DNA of 64,000 bases from Breviolum minutum Mf 1.05b.01 (lineage: Eukaryota; Sar; Dinophyceae; Suessiales; Symbiodiniaceae), in assembly GCA_000507305.1 (NCBI GenBank), contig DF240754.1, forward strand, positions 3,986-67,985, read 5' to 3'. Positions 21,276-31,742 of the stretch are shown here, in pieces (position 1 is the stretch's first letter; every line of letters begins with the position of its first letter). The notes beneath the pieces are model-generated. The model did no database searches. It was not told the origin of the DNA and worked only from the letters and a program-made list of their open reading frames with translations. Position numbers and translations under genes: made by a program.

Positions 21276-21717
21276 TAGCTCACAAAAGCCCGGGAGTCAA
21301 TGTGGTTTGATACCAAATCCGGGTTTGTCTCATGGTGGATCATGTAAAGAATTATAACATGACTCGCATTCGATGATATGATACCTGGGCAAAGACGGAA
21401 TTTCTGGATGTAAATTATACCTGGATCTTCCAAATATGTAAAATTTCTGCCGTTTTGGCAGGTTTTTTTGGTAAAAAGGCACAAATTTTACACACCAGGT
21501 ATAGTTAAAGATAAAATCTGGACTCTTTTTCCCAATATTTTGACCTTGGCTTCTCAAAAAGCCCTTCCATTGGTCCCACCTTTTTCTCTTACGAATCATA
21601 TCGTCAATCTTATTATTAGTATCTTTGTATTATTAGTATTATTATTATTATCATTATTATCATTATTATTAGTATTATTATTATTCTTATTATTATAATC
21701 ACAATAATTATAAGTAC
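21276..21717. other. spacer with inverted repeat and (ATT)n
   Basis: 21384-21500 contains a Q-like palindrome (ATACCTGGGCAAAG ... CACACCAGGTATA). 21608-21710 is an imperfect ATT/ATC microsatellite. Confidence 0.5.
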
Positions 21718-21831
21718 GAGGTGATTCAATTTGTGACCTTTTGATCCCTTATTTAAAAAGGTCACTTTTCACCATTTAAAGGGTGAAACTTCACCATCCC
21801 AAAAAAGTCACCAACTCGCAGACTTGCCTGG
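21718..21831. mobile_element. family I element
   Basis: GAGGTGATTCAATTTGTGACC at the left, CAACTCGCAGACTTGCCTGG at the right, AAGGTCAC words between. Confidence 0.7.
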
Positions 21832-22164
21832 GAACTTGGACCCACCAAGTTGGTGAATGATTTTTTCGATCGCAGTTGGCACGCGATGTTGTTTTTTTTT
21901 TCCAGGAGAACTTCTACCACTACGTGCCCCTGGCATGGTTTAAAACGTGTGAAGGTTGTTTCAACGCGGAGGTTGGTTGGAAGAGAGGAAAGCTCGATGT
22001 TTTTTGGTTTGGGTTGCTGTTTTTTTTGTATTAGGCCGCTTGATACGTGCAACGTTGGTGTTTTTTTTTCCATGCCTTTTTTCAAAATCATATGGTATTG
22101 CTTTAAATTGCTATCCCCAAAGGGTCCCTTTCTGAACTTCTATTGATAGACCCTCTCCAATTCC

Positions 22165-22165
<1 letters not shown>

Positions 22166-22236
<71 letters not shown>

Positions 22237-22238
22237 TT
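22166..22238 (+). repeat. (TTG)n then (CTG)n compound microsatellite
   Basis: About 16 TTG units followed by eight CTG units. On the minus strand it would encode Thr and Ala runs, but the + strand exons around it argue it is intronic. Confidence 0.9.
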
Positions 22239-22254
22239 TTCTTTTTTTTGCTAC

Positions 22255-22440
22255 CAACTTGTCCCCTGATGAGGAAACCAGCGGTGCGGATGGCTTGCTT
22301 TGGGTGATCTTCGCCAACAGTTGCTGGGACGGAACAGTCAAATGGGGTCCAAACATGGTGCTACAGGTGGCTACACCCGAACTTTCACTGGAAAAGTTGC
22401 AACTTTGGAGAACACCGAAGATTAGCCCTTCCAAAAGTTT
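22255..22440 (+). CDS. possible exon, two frames open
   Basis: One frame reads PDEETSGADGLLWVIFANS then CWDGTVKWGPNMVLQVATP. The other reads GDLRQQLLGRNSQMGSKH then GATGGYTRTFTGKVATLE. Coding composition is clear, the frame is not. Confidence 0.45.
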
Positions 22441-22882
22441 GTTTTTTTGGGCCTCCTGACAGGAATTTCTTCATGAAAGACGTGATTTATAAAGTTTGTG
22501 GTTTTGGAAAACACCAGCTGACATATGTTGGGGCATTCCTAAACCCTGTAACCCTTGGTAAATAATCTCATCATTTTTATGAAGGGAACCCTATTCACCT
22601 TTATTATCCACCACTAATACAGTGCTTAGGCATGACCCAACCAATGAGATATGAAGTAAGTAATGAATGCTTCTTGATCAAATTGACAGCATGGAAGTTG
22701 TTATGTGTAGCTGCCGTTTATCGAACTCACTTCAACGATCTGATCTGAAATGTTTCGTCTAGGCCAACAACCCCACATCAGAATGTAAAAGAGGTGCACT
22801 ACTCACATCCCATCTTGCATTCCTTTTCCTGCAAACACAAAGTCAGTCCTCTTCAAGATCACTGGTGGTGTTTGCGTTGCAG
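22441..22882. other. no gene seen
   Basis: AT-rich sequence without paired termini or a supported exon. Confidence 0.4.
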
Positions 22883-23237
22883 TTTTGCGGAAATTTCTTT
22901 TCCACGAGAAACATATATATTATTGTTGTGCGAATGGAAGAGGCCCATTGGTCCAAGAGTCAAATGCACATGCCAGAAGCGTTTGCTGTTGCCAACGACG
23001 ATTGTGGGGCACAACAAAGTGTTGCTAGGATGTCCCAGGATCTTGGTAAATGGTCAGTAAATGGCTGATAAGCTATATACTTCTAAAAGTGATATATTAG
23101 GGTTATAACCTACTGATCCTAACCTTTGATCCTAATTTCCTGGGACATCCAAGTATTCTTTGTTGGATGCTGCAATACTAAGATACTGGCTTGCCCTGTT
23201 GGGGAGTACAGTGTCAGCAACAGGTGTGGGCTCTTAG
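22883..23237 (+). CDS. exon interrupted by a family L element
   Basis: After GCGTTGCAG the frame reads FCGNFFSTRNIYIIVVRM then EEAHWSKSQMHMPEAFAV and ANDDCGAQQSVA. The L palindrome (23028-23150) then breaks it. Removing 124 bases gives QQSVAKYSLLDAAILRYW then LALLGSTVSATGVGS and a stop at 23235, 76 codons. Function not recognised, but the joined frame is among the most convincing in the window. Confidence 0.65.
23028..23150. mobile_element. family L introner-like element
   Basis: GGATGTCCCAGGATCTT and AATTTCCTGGGACATCC are inverse ends. A second copy is at 42494-42643. Confidence 0.75.
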
Positions 23238-23583
23238 TGGGATGGTGATTCACCCTTGGGCCATGTCAACAACATCTTCAATGCAGCCAAACATGTAGAA
23301 AAAGAGCGTTGACGCATGCAATATGTAAGGCTTTTTTTCGGTACAAAAACAATCAACAACAAACAGTATTGATAATCTCCAGTGCTAAGGTTAGGACTGC
23401 TGAAAGGCAGATCTTTGTCAAAATCTCCAGAAATTGCAGCCCCAAAAGATTGAAAGTGGATGGTTTGGAAGCTGGTGTTTTTCCTCTTTTTGATGGATGT
23501 ATTCTGAATGTATCCAGGGCTCTGCCAATCTTTCAGGGTGTAGATTCGAATCCCCCATAAGAACCTGAGAATACATCAATAGC
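23238..23583. other. no firm gene
   Basis: A frame at 23385-23460 (VRTAERQIFVKISRNCSP) is open without splice support. Confidence 0.3.
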
Positions 23584-23745
23584 TGTTTCTGGTTCCCCTC
23601 AATAGGTGGGATCGGTGATATATAATCACCCAATTGGCAGTGTTTTTGCCACGGCAATATACCACTGATAGTCTGATAGTCCTTGCCTGGGGTGATGAAA
23701 AATGCTACCTGCCTACCACCTATTTTCCGGGAACCAGGTTTCACT
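23584..23745. mobile_element. family N inverted-repeat element
   Basis: TTTCTGGTTCCCCTCAATAGG and CCTATTTTCCGGGAACCAGG ends with ATAATCACCCAATTGGCAG inside. The partner copy is at 63703-63840. Confidence 0.7.
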
Positions 23746-23784
23746 CCGTTGAATACACCCTGAAAATCTGGAGATTTCCGGAGA

Positions 23785-23905
23785 TTGACGGAGATCCTTA
23801 AGTCGCTTTACCTTCCCTCCCCCCGAAAGGTCCCCAAAGGTCGTCGCCAATCCGCCAAGGCCCAGGAGCATGCGTCAGACTTCCGCAGTCTGGCCGGAAG
23901 GTACC
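23785..23905 (+). CDS. possible exon
   Basis: Frame with GRRQSAKAQEHASDFRSLAG followed by GTACCC as a possible donor near 23901. An alternative frame is also open. GC-rich. Confidence 0.4.
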
Positions 23906-23971
23906 CCCATTTAAAGGCGAGACTTCCCTCACCCATCGGGCGATGGAACCGGGAAAATATGGAAAATGATA

Positions 23972-24061
23972 CAAGGTGGGCCCCCTACCAGTTATAAGTG
24001 GGTTTATAACTCCTATAAGTAGGGTTATAACTCCATTTCTAACTGCTAGGGGCCCACCTTG
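23972..24061. mobile_element. family B element, short copy
   Basis: CAAGGTGGGCCCCCTACCAG to CTAGGGGCCCACCTTG with TA at both flanks. At 90 bp it is shorter than other B copies, with part of the interior missing. Confidence 0.85.
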
Positions 24062-24613
24062 TAGGTTCCAAGTTGATTGGATTTTTTCTTTTTGCAGAGG
24101 TCGATTTTCAGGATGAAGCCCCTCTTAGTCTTTCGGGGAAGTATTTGGGATGATTTGAAGATGGGAATCCTACGCATGCATCATCCTAAAGACAACCCCC
24201 GCTAATTCTTTGGTCGACTGGACTTCCAGTTTTTTTTGTGCAAAAGATCAGCAAAAAGTCGTGTGAAGCCGAAAACAATCCTGCTAGCATGCATGTTTTT
24301 TTTTCAAAAAAATTCGCTCTCGCGCAGCCATGGGCTCTGTATTAAATTTACGACTCAACAGCCGGCTCTCAACATGGGACAGTGTCACAGCCTGAGTTTG
24401 GCCCTTTTAAAGGTATATAGACCTCCATAAATCTTTGGGAAAGTCTGGGAAAAAAAACCACGACCAATTCGTGAAGATTGTTGCTGGAAACGGTGAGTTT
24501 TTCCATCAGGGAAATATCCTTAATAAAAACCTGGCGGCAGGGTTTTTCTCTTTGACATGGTCAAATCAAGACACCAAGGGATCCTTGGGCATGTTTACTT
24601 GAAGATAAGCTTG

Positions 24614-24752
24614 CCAGGTGATTCAATGATCGTGACCTTTTTATCCCAACACCTTGGAGGTCACGTTTTCACTCACTCACCCTCCGAGTTCGGGTCATGT
24701 GAACTCACTCACTCACAATTCGCAAAAAAAGGGCACCCGCAGAATTGCCAGG
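24614..24752. mobile_element. family I element
   Basis: CCAGGTGATTCAATGATCGTG at the left, CCCGCAGAATTGCCAGG at the right. The interior has a CACTCACTCAC motif also found in the copy at 37602. Confidence 0.8.
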
Positions 24753-24829
24753 TACACCAGTTTTGCGGTTTGACATCACCCAAATCTGAACTGGACATCA
24801 TCTATTTTTTTTTCAAAACAGGAGTTGGT

Positions 24830-25000
24830 AATCTTGGCCGGCAGAAAACATCAAAAACAAGCTTTCCCAGACCGAAGAAGACATCACGGCACACTCGCTG
24901 AAGATTTTCGCAACCGCGTCGTCGAGACACCGATGCCGACCTTGCCAAGTCTCAAATTCTTCGGCGCACTGCACCCTAAATCCCAGGCAACATCTACCTG
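24830..25000 (+). CDS. possible exon, frame uncertain
   Basis: Frames include GTLAEDFRNRVVETPMPT then LPSLKFFGALHPKSQ, and RRRDTDADLAKSQILRRT. GC-rich compared with the AT microsatellite that follows. Confidence 0.4.
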
Positions 25001-25029
25001 GGAAATGGGGAGAGTATCTCTATAAAGAC

Positions 25030-25236
25030 ATGTGTATATATATATATATATACGTACACATACAAGGTACAGTACTATAGATATAATGTACAATACAAAT
25101 GAAGTATATGATATACTTATACTATATTACATCTGTATACACATACAGTATATATATATATATATTTCATATATTTGATCCATACAGATATATATATATA
25201 TATATATAGATGCACACAGTATATATATATATATAA
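25030..25236. repeat. (TA)n-rich microsatellite cluster
   Basis: Four separate TATATA runs, at 25036-25050, 25149-25165, 25188-25209 and 25219-25236. Confidence 0.85.
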
Positions 25237-25439
25237 ACCCGATTCTTTCCCCAGTGATTTTGTAAATATCCATCTTTGGTGACCTTCACAATCTACATAC
25301 CAATAAGGGGGGTTTCTTTTAGTGGTTTTCTATGGGTTTCTATGGGAAAATGGTAGTTAGTTGGGGGTATTTTTGCTGAACCGTGGTATGGGTTTTAGTG
25401 TATATTCAGTTTGTAGATGTTAGCTTCGAAAGTGTTTGA

Positions 25440-25731
25440 AGAAAAATCTTGGGGATATTCGGGGATAAATTCGAGGATCTCCGGCTTGTTACACTCCGGT
25501 AAACTAACATAGCAATGGAATGTCACCATTTTTAGTAGGAGATACATCTTCAAAGGGTCCATTTTCCATTGCTATGTTAGTTTACCAGAGGGTATTGCTT
25601 TTTGGAGGCTGGAAGAATTGCACTTTTTTTCAACTCTTCACTGGAATGGGGGGAAGGGGTTCCTGCAACGTTTGAAACGCCAAAAAACTTTTTTTTTTCG
25701 TGGCAAAGCTCGGATTGGGGGGGTTACCTGA
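25440..25731 (+). CDS. exon interrupted by a family F element
   Basis: After TTTGA the frame reads RKILGIFGDKFEDLRLV, cut at TA 25490 by the F element 25492-25592. Exact removal gives FEDLRLVIAFWRLEELHF then FSTLHWNGGKGFLQRLKR and a stop at 25729, 62 codons. GTTACA at 25488 and AG at 25589-25590 would also give a GT-AG intron that keeps the frame. Unknown protein. Confidence 0.65.
25492..25592. mobile_element. family F introner-like element
   Basis: CACTCCGGTAAACTAACATAG and CTATGTTAGTTTACCAGAGGG ends, TA duplications at 25490 and 25593, interior AGGAGATACATCTTC. Confidence 0.88.
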
Positions 25732-25798
25732 CCGAGATTTTTTTTTCTAAGTTGTTGGGGCAAGAGAGAGGTTGGAATGTTGCCATTGAATCTTCTTG

Positions 25799-26014
25799 GT
25801 GGCGGAAATGGTAGTGAGCGTAACTAGTTTGCAAGTACCGACTGACAGAAGTTCATTATAGCCATGAACCCAACCTACAAATAGTTATTTTCGCCACCAC
25901 GTTTGCGAAATCGCAATTTTTGCACTCTTCCGTGGAAAGTGAAGATATCAATAGGAGATGCCTACAACTGTGATCATCCTGCTGGTCAGGATGAGTGCAA
26001 CAAAATGCATCTTT
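25799..26014 (+). CDS. family M element followed by an exon
   Basis: The M element (about 25799-25903) has GGTGGCGGAAATGGTAG and ATTTTCGCCACC ends. Behind it two frames stay open: KVKISIGDAYNCDHPAGQ then DECNKMHL with stop at 26012, and FAKSQFLHSSVESEDINR. Each joins to an open frame upstream when M is removed, so the real frame is undecided. Confidence 0.5.
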
Positions 26015-26216
26015 AAAAAAACGTTCACTCACAGCCGGCATCCTTCGTTTTTGAATGGCTTCTGAGCGCTACTTGTTGGAATTTGATTCGTAGACTCAGT
26101 CACCAACCAAAGTCGAGGCTTGTTTCTAACGGATTTCAGCTCCAGAAACTCGAAGGTCGGTGTGTGGTGGTTGTAGTTGGAGAGGTTTTTGGTTGTAAGG
26201 CTGTAAGCTTCGTTCA

Positions 26217-26568
26217 ATGTTGAAGATTCGTGTATTCCCCCTGAAGTTTTTCACATGGAACCTGAAAATCATCTCCTGGAAAAGGGGACTCCGGGGATTC
26301 CGAACTTGGAAAACCCATCATTTTCCAGGTTCCAGCCGTTCAACTTTTTGGTGTGTACCGTTTTTCGGATGGTTGGTTTATCCCCTGTTCCCCAGGGATT
26401 TGGGGGACATTTTTGTGACCAAAAAAAATGTCGGCAAAAAGGCCACGTCGGCCACATCCACGCGAACGGAATCGCCATTCTCTTCAATCTCACCTTCATC
26501 AAAGCTGCTGAAGGCCCCGAATGTCTGGAAAAATTCATCATTGGTACAGAGTTTTTTCACTGGGATAT
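26217..26568 (+). CDS. exon interrupted by a family E element, with GTAAGT donor
   Basis: The E element (26235-26355) splits an open frame. After exact removal one frame reads VEDSCTVFRMVGLSPVPQ then FGGHFCDQKKCRQKGHVG, HIHANGIAILFNLTFIKA and FIIGTEFFHWD, ending at a consensus GTAAGT donor (26569). A second frame starting at ATG 26217 is also open. Family not recognised. Confidence 0.55.
26235..26355. mobile_element. family E introner-like element
   Basis: TTCCCCCTGAAGTTTTTCACATGG to GTTCAACTTTTTGGTGTG in imperfect inverse, CATGGAACCTGAAAATC and TTCCAGGTTCCAGCC inside, TA at both flanks. Confidence 0.7.
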
Positions 26569-26865
26569 GTAAGTTTTTGAATCTTTCCAGGAGAAAAAAC
26601 ACTTTTTTTTGGGGGGATATGTGTTTTCTTTAAAACAAGTCCCCAAAAAATTCCCTACATATGTCATATGTTTTTTTTTCACCTGGGGGTTTTGGTAGAA
26701 AATTCCGGTTGCGGTTCTTCCGGCGTTCTGGATCTTCCTTTTGCAACCAAAATCTGTGAATGAAGGGTTTTGCGGGTTGAAGATCTATGTCATGTTTTTT
26801 CAACGCTGAAAAACTCACAGAAATCAACTTTAGAAAAAAATATATTTTTGGAATTTTATACCCAG

Positions 26866-26960
26866 AGTTGGGAGAAGATCAGTTGGAGTCGAAGAAGACG
26901 AAACCCCGTGACTTTTTCCGCGCCAAAAAAAACAGCCTTTTCAACGACGGTGGGTTTTGA
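26866..26960 (+). CDS. basic exon of unknown protein
   Basis: After ATACCCAG the frame reads LGEDQLESKKTKPRDFFR then AKKNSLFNDGGF and stops at 26958. Lysine-rich, coding-like. A 19-base tandem pair (AAATCCACGAAATCCACAGG) follows at 26972-27010. Confidence 0.5.
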
Positions 26961-27008
26961 TGGTCAGAAATCCCACGAAATCCACAGGGAAATCCACGAA
27001 ATCCACAG

Positions 27009-27172
27009 GATTTGACTCAGATGCCCGGGTATTGACAGGATACAGAAGCGCCAGCATCTGCGCGTTTGCCTTCAAGATCAAGTTTGAAGAAGCAGAAATC
27101 TCAAACGCTACCGGACTGCTTGAACAATTGCTGAAAGTTTGTCCTGTAAAGCCGTTCGTGCCCTATTTTTAA
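27009..27172 (+). CDS. exon of unknown protein
   Basis: After AAATCCACAG the frame reads FDSDARVLTGYRSASICA then FAFKIKFEEAEISNATGL and LEQLLKVCPVKPF, with a stop at 27170 inside a following palindrome. Family not recognised. Confidence 0.6.
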
Positions 27173-27222
27173 GGCAATAGTTGCTGGTTTTAGGGGTAAA
27201 GTTGCCTTAAAAAATAGGACAC
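27160..27222. repeat. family S short palindrome
   Basis: CCCTATTTTTAAGGCAA and TTGCCTTAAAAAATAGG are inverse ends around TTTTAGGGGTAAAG. A related half lies at 45470-45505. Confidence 0.6.
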
Positions 27223-27225
27223 TTG

Positions 27226-28130
27226 GCGCTCCAGGTAGGATTCATTCATTTTACTCGACAAAACTTGCTGAAGGCCACAAGTTTTGTCAAACGATGTTTT
27301 GAAACCCTAGAACTGGGATTCGATGTCCGTTTTTTCTTGAAAAAATTCACATGTCATGTGAGAATCGAAGGGTTTTTATTTTAGGATTTTTCTAATGTCG
27401 ATCATCTTGGAATACATGTGGCAAACATGTGATTTTACAAAAATATGGAAGTTGCGTCGTTGAGGCTTCTTTTTTTTTCCATGGGTTCCCTTGGGTTTGG
27501 TGCCAACCAAGATCTAAACTTTTTCGAGACAAAAGGCGCCTTAAAAAAATGAAGACTTGGCGCACCAAAACTGCGTCACTCTCGCAGTTTTAGAGATCAT
27601 GACTGGTCAACCAACCACCTCCTAACGCAAGTTTTGTTGCCAGAAATAAGGGTTTTTTCTAGCCGACCTTATTAAGGGAGACCCATGGTTAGTAAGGCCT
27701 TAGGTAACGCAGCCCCCCCCCCCCAGAAATAGCTGGGCATATGATCAGGGCTTCCGAAAAACCATGGGTTGTTTAGCCAAAAAATCCTGAAACTGAAACT
27801 CAACGGCTAAGCATCACCTAAAAATCACTAAACATTGAGGAAGATTGAGGAAGGAAAAATCGTCTGGAACCCTCCAACTACTCCATTGCTCCATGCCTTT
27901 GGGGTTCCAAAATGTTCCATTTTTTCCTGGGGCGGTGATTCAGAGAATCCTAGGAAAAAATGCTGGTGGTGCTGCATCCCGGCTGGGATGGGGGAAAACC
28001 CCAAACTAGCTGGGTTTTTTTCACCCCTCTGTTGGAGCCCTTTAAAAGGGGGGATGATTTGGGACCCAAGAGATATACCCACCTCCGAAGCGCGAAGGGG
28101 GTCGATCCTTGGGGTGATTTTTCTCTCCAG
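27226..28130. other. unassigned, with a family J copy
   Basis: 27600-27735 holds a J copy (GACTGGTCAACCAACCACC start, AATAAGGG and GGCCTTAG inside). The rest is AT-rich without a supported exon. Confidence 0.4.
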
Positions 28131-28218
28131 GACACCGATGCATCTAGTCGCGAGCCATCGACTCCGGGGTCGACTCCCAAGTCTGGAAAGATGCCGAAAG
28201 CTCACATGTTACAGGAAG
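28131..28218 (+). CDS. Ser/Pro-rich exon
   Basis: After TTCTCTCCAG the frame reads DTDASSREPSTPGSTPKS then GKMPKAHMLQE. Looks like a disordered linker. The frame stays open to 28277. Confidence 0.5.
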
Positions 28219-28457
28219 GGCCAGGGTCCAGGGAACAAGAAAACACAAGAAGATTTGGTTTGGTCAGTTTGTGTTGATTGTTGATGTTTCTCCGAGATTC
28301 CAAGCAGGTAATTTGTTCAAGTTCCAGTTGTTTGTTTGTCTTTGCTCCTTTTTCTTAGGGGTTTCATTTGGCATGAAAGCTGCCAGTTGACGTTGATAAA
28401 ATTTTTGGTGGATCAACTCGTGATCTCCGCGCGGACTGCCTTCTACAAACAAAGCTA

Positions 28458-28640
28458 CCCTCCCTGAAAACTCACAGCAAAAGCACCTGAAAATGGATGG
28501 TGTGAAGACCATCCTTTCCTTTTGGCGCCTGGCCTATTTTCAGGTGTTTGCTAACATAGATACCCAAAATAGCCATGTTGAAAGGAGATACATTTTCCAA
28601 ACCATCATTTTGGTTACCGATGTTAGATTTCAGGGGTGTA
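28458..28640. mobile_element. family C element fused with an E/F-type element
   Basis: CCCTCCCTGAAAACTCACAGC begins a C element whose right half is replaced at 28550 by CTAACATAGATACCCAAAAT, ending TTAGATTTCAGGGGTG before TA. It looks like one element inserted in, or recombined with, another. Confidence 0.6.
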
Positions 28641-28859
28641 TGGTCTTGACTCCTTCTTCAACTCCGACATTTTGACGGTCGGAACCAGTAAACCACTATA
28701 TGTAATTAGTTTAGGACTTTTTTTCCCGGCCTACACAATTCGGTTTGAAAAGACACAAATGCAGTGCTCATTGTGATCATCAATGGTATTTGCCATCCAT
28801 TATAGAAGCCATGGATATGAAAACCAGGATATAAATTCTAGAAATATACCAGGAATAAG

Positions 28860-29625
28860 CCAAACCCTGTGAACCTGACTTCTGCTATGTTAAAGAATGC
28901 TGAACCCATTGCCAGCAGTGTTGTGCCTGAAGGACGGCGAAGCACTTCGCACGGTAGAGCCAGCGAGCCCACGTTTGCTATCCAAGACGAAGCAGAAATC
29001 TCAAGCTTTTCAGGACTTTTCCGGCGGTTTGTAGATGCTACAGCTGGGTATCTGAAAAATGCGAAGAACACCTTTGAGGAAAGTAGCTATTTTGGGCATG
29101 GGTATATCATACCAAAACTTGAATGAAATGCTTGAGGGTCTACCAAAGTTAGCTTACTTACTAATTGTCTCCCACTTGTCTTCTGAAATGGTCGATCTCG
29201 TTGCAAGTGATTTTTATGAGGTACTCATACTATCATTATTCTTAGACATATTCTCATTATTGTACATTATTATTCTGATTCTCATTATTGTTATTAGTAT
29301 TATTTATTATTTTTACTCTAGACAGTCAACCACGGCTGCCTAACAGATTGCAATAGGCAGGAGTTTTGATTCATGAATTCCCCCTCACACAATCCCCAGG
29401 TCTAAGACCCAACTTTCGTTGCAGCGTTTTGGAGTGTTTTTAGTGATGCTAATTCTTGAAGCCCAATCTTTTCCTCGAATTTGATGGGAACGAACTGGAC
29501 AGTGCCCACCTTGATTTCGTGGATTTGAGAGGAAAAGGCGAGGTAGCAAATACCCATAAACCAACAGATTCAGAGATATACCATTGATTGAAATTTATCT
29601 ACATGAATTTACCATCCATTGCAGA
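28860..29625 (+). repeat. tandem exon-bearing unit, copy 1
   Basis: First of four direct repeats, with anchors (CCTGAAGGAC) at 28926, 29701, 30459 and 31209, that is 775, 758 and 750 bp apart. It holds a frame with GRASEPTFAIQDEAEISS then FSGLFRRFVDATAGYLKN. After that the second conserved block (EGLPKLAYLLIVSHLSSE) lies one frame away. Confidence 0.9.
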
Positions 29626-30385
29626 AGCCATGGACACTAAAATCTTTCAATCCTAGAAATAAGCCAGGAATAAGCTGAACCCATTGCCAGCAGTTTTGTG
29701 CCTGAAGGACACCGAAGCACTTCGCACTGTAGAGCCAGCGAGCCCACGTTTGCTATCCAAGACCAAGCAGAAATCTCAAGCTTTTCAGGACTTTTCCGGC
29801 GGTTTGTAGATGCTACAGCTGGGTATCTGAAAAATGCGAAGAAAAACTTTGAGGAAAGTAGCTATTTTGGGCATGGATATATCATATGTAAACTTGAATG
29901 AAATGCTTGAGGGTCTACCAAAGTTAGCTTACTTACCAATTGTCTCCCACTTGTCTTCTGAAATGGTCGATCTCGTTGCAAGTGATTTTAAGGAAGTACT
30001 CATACTATCATTATTCTTAGACATATTCTCATTATTGTACATTATCATTCCTTTTCTCATTATTGTTATTAGTATTATTTATTATTTTTACTCTAGACAG
30101 TCAACCACGGCTGCCTAACAGATTGCAATAGGCAGGAGTTTTTGAGATTCATGAATTCCCCCTCACACAATCCCCAGGTCTAAGACCCAACTTTCGTTGC
30201 AGCGTTTTTGGAGTGTTTTTAGTGACTTTTCCCCGAATTTGATGGGAACGAACTGGACAGTGCCCACCTTGATTTCGTGGATTTGAGAGGAAAAGGTGAG
30301 CTAGCAAATACCCATAAACCAACAGATTCAGAGATATACCATTGATTGAAATTTATCTACATTAATTTGCCATCCATTGCAGAAG
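29626..30385 (+). repeat. tandem exon-bearing unit, copy 2
   Basis: Same order of blocks. RASEPTFAIQDQAEISSF continues to GYIICKLE and a stop at 29899. The downstream block EGLPKLAYLPIVSHLSSE is in another frame, as in copy 1. Followed by the ATT-rich stretch and CTCTAGACAG. Confidence 0.9.
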
Positions 30386-31140
30386 CCATGGATACTAAAA
30401 CCTTTCAATCCTAGAAATAAGCCAGGAATAAGCTGAACCCATTGCCAGCAGTTTTGTGCCTGAAGGACACCGAAGCACTTCGCACTGTAGAGCCAGCGAG
30501 CCCACGTTTGCTATCCAAGACCAAGCAGAAATCTCAAGCTTTTCAGGACTTTTCCGGCGGTTTGTAGATGCTACAGCTGGGTATCTGAAAAATGCGAAGA
30601 AAAACTTTGAGGACAGTAGCTATTTTGGGCATGGGTATATCATGTCTACCAAAGTTAGCTTACTTACTAATTGTCTCCCACTTGTCTTCTGAAATGGTCG
30701 ATCTCGTTGCAAGTGATTTAATGAAGTACTCATACTATCATTATTCTTAGACATATTCTCATTATTGTACATTATCATTCCTTTTCTCATTATTGTTATT
30801 AGTATTATTTATTATTTTTACTCTAGACAGTCAACCACGGCTGCCTAACAGATTGCAATAGGCAGGAGTTTTTGAGATTCATGAATTCCCCCTCACACAA
30901 TCCCCAGGTCTAAGACCCAACTTTCATTGCAGCGTTTTGGAGTGTTTTTAGTGATGCTAATTCTTGAAGCCCAATCTTTTCCTGGAATTTGATGGGAACG
31001 AACTGGACAGTGCCCACCTTGATTTTGTGGATTTGAGAGGAAAAGGAGAAGTAGCAAATACCCATAAACCAACAGATTCAGAGATATACCATTGATTGAA
31101 ATTTATCTACATGAATTTGCCATCCATTGCAGAAGCCATG
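30386..31140 (+). repeat. tandem exon-bearing unit, copy 3, with small deletion
   Basis: As copy 2 but lacks the AAACTTGAATGAAATGCTTG piece before GTCTACCAAAGTTAGC (30643) and has a one-base change near 30720. These alter the second block, so this copy is the most damaged. Confidence 0.9.
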
Positions 31141-31525
31141 GACACTAAAATCTTTCAATCCTAGAAATAAGCCAGGAATGAGCTGAACCCATTGCCAGCA
31201 GTTTTGTGCCTGAAGGACACCGAAGCACTTCGCACTGTAGAGCCAGCGAGCCCACGTTTGCTATCCAAGACCAAGCAGAAATCTCAAGCTTTTCAGGACT
31301 TTTCCGGCGGTTTGTAGATGCTACAGCTGGGTATCTGAAAGATGCGAAGACAAGTTTTGCTATATTTTGGGTATTTTTGGGTATGGGTATATCATATGTA
31401 AACTTGAGTGCAATGCTTGAGGGTCTACCAAAGTTAGCTTACGTACTAATTGTCTCCCAGTTGTCTTCTGAAATGGTCGATCTCGTTGAAAGTGATTTTA
31501 ATGAAGTAGGTAACTTACACTAACC
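31141..31525 (+). CDS. tandem unit copy 4, the one with a continuous frame
   Basis: Here the two conserved blocks share one frame: RASEPTFAIQDQAEISSF, RRFVDATAGYLKDAKTSF, GISYVNLSAMLEGLPKLA and IVSQLSSEMVDLVESDF, stop at 31521. The linker (GCTATATTTTGGGTATTTTTG) differs from copies 1-3 and repairs the frame. A GTAGGT donor follows GATTTTAATGAA at 31507. This is the likely functional exon. No family recognised. Confidence 0.6.
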
Positions 31526-31742
31526 AGCAGAATGAAAACCGTCAATCTTCAAAAATACTGCCTTTTGACGAGAGGATATCCGAAAGTTCCCAGGAGGCTA
31601 ATTCTAAAAAAAAAACCTGCTAGTTGTCAAATGGAGTGAAATAAAATCCATATAAAAAGGCATGATACATCGAAAAATAGATCCATTTGTCTCACCCTAC
31701 AACTCTTGGGGGGGCCGTTTTTTTTTAAAACTCCACTTAGAA

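Noticed and set aside
22111..22434. Minus-strand frame with Ala and Thr runs
   Set aside because: Caused by the TTG/CTG array; flanking exons read on the plus strand.
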